This document shows positions 34,211-35,180 of a stretch of DNA of 35,180 bases, one piece after another (position 1 is the first letter of the stretch; the number at the start of each line of letters is the position of its first letter). The notes under the pieces were generated by a model that did no database searches, was not told the origin of the DNA, and was given only the letters and a program-made list of their open reading frames with translations. The position numbers were made by a program, and so were the translations under genes. Origin of the DNA: Acidobacteria bacterium Ga0077553 (lineage in GTDB: Bacteria > Acidobacteriota > Terriglobia > Bryobacterales > Bryobacteraceae); contig LNFE01000129.1 of the NCBI GenBank assembly GCA_001464575.1, forward strand, positions 1 through 35,180, in the 5' to 3' direction.

Positions 34211-35180
34211 CAATTTACCGCAAACCCCTTCTGGCCCAACGGAGCCATCGCCAGCGTCGGAGCCCGCGGCACGTTCCGCGCCTTCTTGTCGAAATACACC
34301 TTCATCACGTCCCGCACCATCGGGCCGGCCAGATTGCCGTGCTCCCCATTTTCAAACAAAGCCGCCACCACAATCTCCGGGTTAGTCCGCGGCGCAAACC
34401 CGACAAACCACGCATTGTCCCGCAAATCCTTCGCCACCACCGATCCCCGCGCCCGCACATCGTATCCATACAGCTGCGCCGTCCCGGTCTTGCCGCATAC
34501 TTCAATTCCCGGCAGCCGTGCCACGCCGCCCGTCCCGCCCAGGTTCACCACGCCATACATGCCATAAACCACGCTGCCGACATTCGCCGGATCCACCGTC
34601 AGCTTGTGAACCTCCCGCTTGTTCGGGTCCTTCACCAAATGGGGCCGCGTCCAAATGCCACCGTTGGCAATGCCGCCAATCATCACGGCGAGCTGAATTG
34701 GCGTCACGTTCACATACCCCTGGCCAATCCCGACGTTCACCGTATCGCCACCCATCCACTTCTGCCGCAACGTCCGCGCCTTCCATTTCGAAGACGGCAT
34801 CAACCCCTTGCCTTCAAATGGCAGGTCGATCCCCGTCTCTTTGCCCAATCCCAACTGCTCCCCGTACTCGTAAATCTTATCAATGCCCATCAGGTTGGCC
34901 GCATTGTAAAAATACACGTCACAGCTCTGCGCCATCGCCCGCTGCAGGTTCACCGTCCCGTGCCCGCCCCGGGCGTGGCAACGGAAGTACCGCCCATAGA
35001 ACTGGATCCCGCCGCTGCACTGGAAGGTGGTCTTCTCATCGATCACCCCCGCTTCCAGCCCCGCAAGCGCGACCAACGGCTTAAACGTCGATCCCGGCGA
35101 GAAGTTCGATTGAATCGCCCGGTTGAACATCGGCTTGTCCGGGTTCAATACAATATCGTCCCAATCCTTCCGGCGAATCC
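34210..35180 (-). CDS. mrdA: Penicillin-binding protein 2, C-terminal part (runs off the window)
   Basis: Transpeptidase of the elongasome; only the C-terminal about 323 codons are in the window and the frame is open to the edge (IRRKDWDDIVLNPDKP precedes the first visible motif). The catalytic SxxK is in SPGSTFKPL, the SxN-equivalent is SCD in AQSCDVYFYNAA, and the KTG box is CGKTGTAQ. GIDLPFEGKGLMPSSKWK and VNVGIGQGYVNVTPIQLAVM are typical for class B PBP2. Directly coupled to rodA. Confidence 0.96.
   Translation of the reverse strand, partial: IRRKDWDDIVLNPDKPMFNRAIQSNFSPGSTFKPLVALAGLEAGVIDEKTTFQCSGGIQFYGRYFRCHARGGHGTVNLQRAMAQSCDVYFYNAANLMGIDKIYEYGEQLGLGKETGIDLPFEGKGLMPSSKWKARTLRQKWMGGDTVNVGIGQGYVNVTPIQLAVMIGGIANGGIWTRPHLVKDPNKREVHKLTVDPANVGSVVYGMYGVVNLGGTGGVARLPGIEVCGKTGTAQLYGYDVRARGSVVAKDLRDNAWFVGFAPRTNPEIVVAALFENGEHGNLAGPMVRDVMKVYFDKKARNVPRAPTLAMAPLGQKGFAVN

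Overview
The window looks like chromosomal DNA of an Acidobacteriota bacterium, probably Bryobacterales/Solibacteraceae. This is inferred from high G+C, a TonB-dependent receptor with an N-terminal carboxypeptidase-regulatory-like domain, an M81 (MlrC-type) peptidase, a DUF4159 protein and a YVTN-propeller/phosphoesterase protein. I see no insertion sequence, phage gene, CRISPR array or rRNA. One tRNA (Ser-GGA) is present.

Layout. 0-1.7 kb: a multi-pass GT-C-like membrane protein on the minus strand. 1.7-6.8 kb: a cobalamin riboswitch followed by a tightly overlapping vitamin B12 uptake operon (btuB-btuF-btuD-btuC). 6.8-11.4 kb, minus strand: a divergent GalU-like nucleotidyltransferase, a 1052-residue fusion of a fucokinase-like GHMP kinase with a UDPGP-type pyrophosphorylase, and a small membrane protein. 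11.4-14.8 kb: a sterol-desaturase-family di-iron enzyme and a secreted phosphoesterase with a beta-propeller, converging. 14.9-19.1 kb: a nitric-oxide-response module (group 1 truncated hemoglobin, ferredoxin-NAD(P)H-type reductase, NsrR regulator) followed closely by an aspartoacylase-like deacylase and an M81 peptidase. 18.9-22.5 kb: a secreted unknown, a broken HpcH/HpaI aldolase gene, an MscS channel, and a GpgS-like glycosyltransferase fused to a HAD domain. 22.6-28.5 kb: DUF4159 protein, a large hybrid histidine kinase, and a broken GH15 glucoamylase-like gene. 28.5-35.2 kb: two related small membrane proteins, tRNA-Ser, a secreted unknown, RNase E/G with a very large disordered insertion inside its S1 domain, RodA, and the C-terminal part of PBP2 running off the window.

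How the genes fit together. The B12 genes form a complete outer-membrane-to-cytoplasm import route under riboswitch control. The hemoglobin and reductase together would act like a split flavohemoglobin (NO dioxygenase), with NsrR as the likely NO-sensing repressor. The GpgS/HAD fusion overlaps the MscS gene and suggests an osmotic-stress unit (glucosylglycerate synthesis plus pressure release). RodA and PBP2 are the elongasome pair.

Most notable: (1) the kinase/pyrophosphorylase fusion and its GalU-like partner, with altered signature motifs; (2) a GpgS-HAD fusion next to MscS; (3) four genes between 14.9 and 28.0 kb that each seem to lack a short internal segment; (4) recurrent -10-like hexamers only 6-12 nt before start codons, including an 18-bp divergent gap that could be one bidirectional leaderless promoter; (5) the interrupted S1 domain of RNase E/G. 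All homology statements come from motif recognition by eye; no search or alignment was run.
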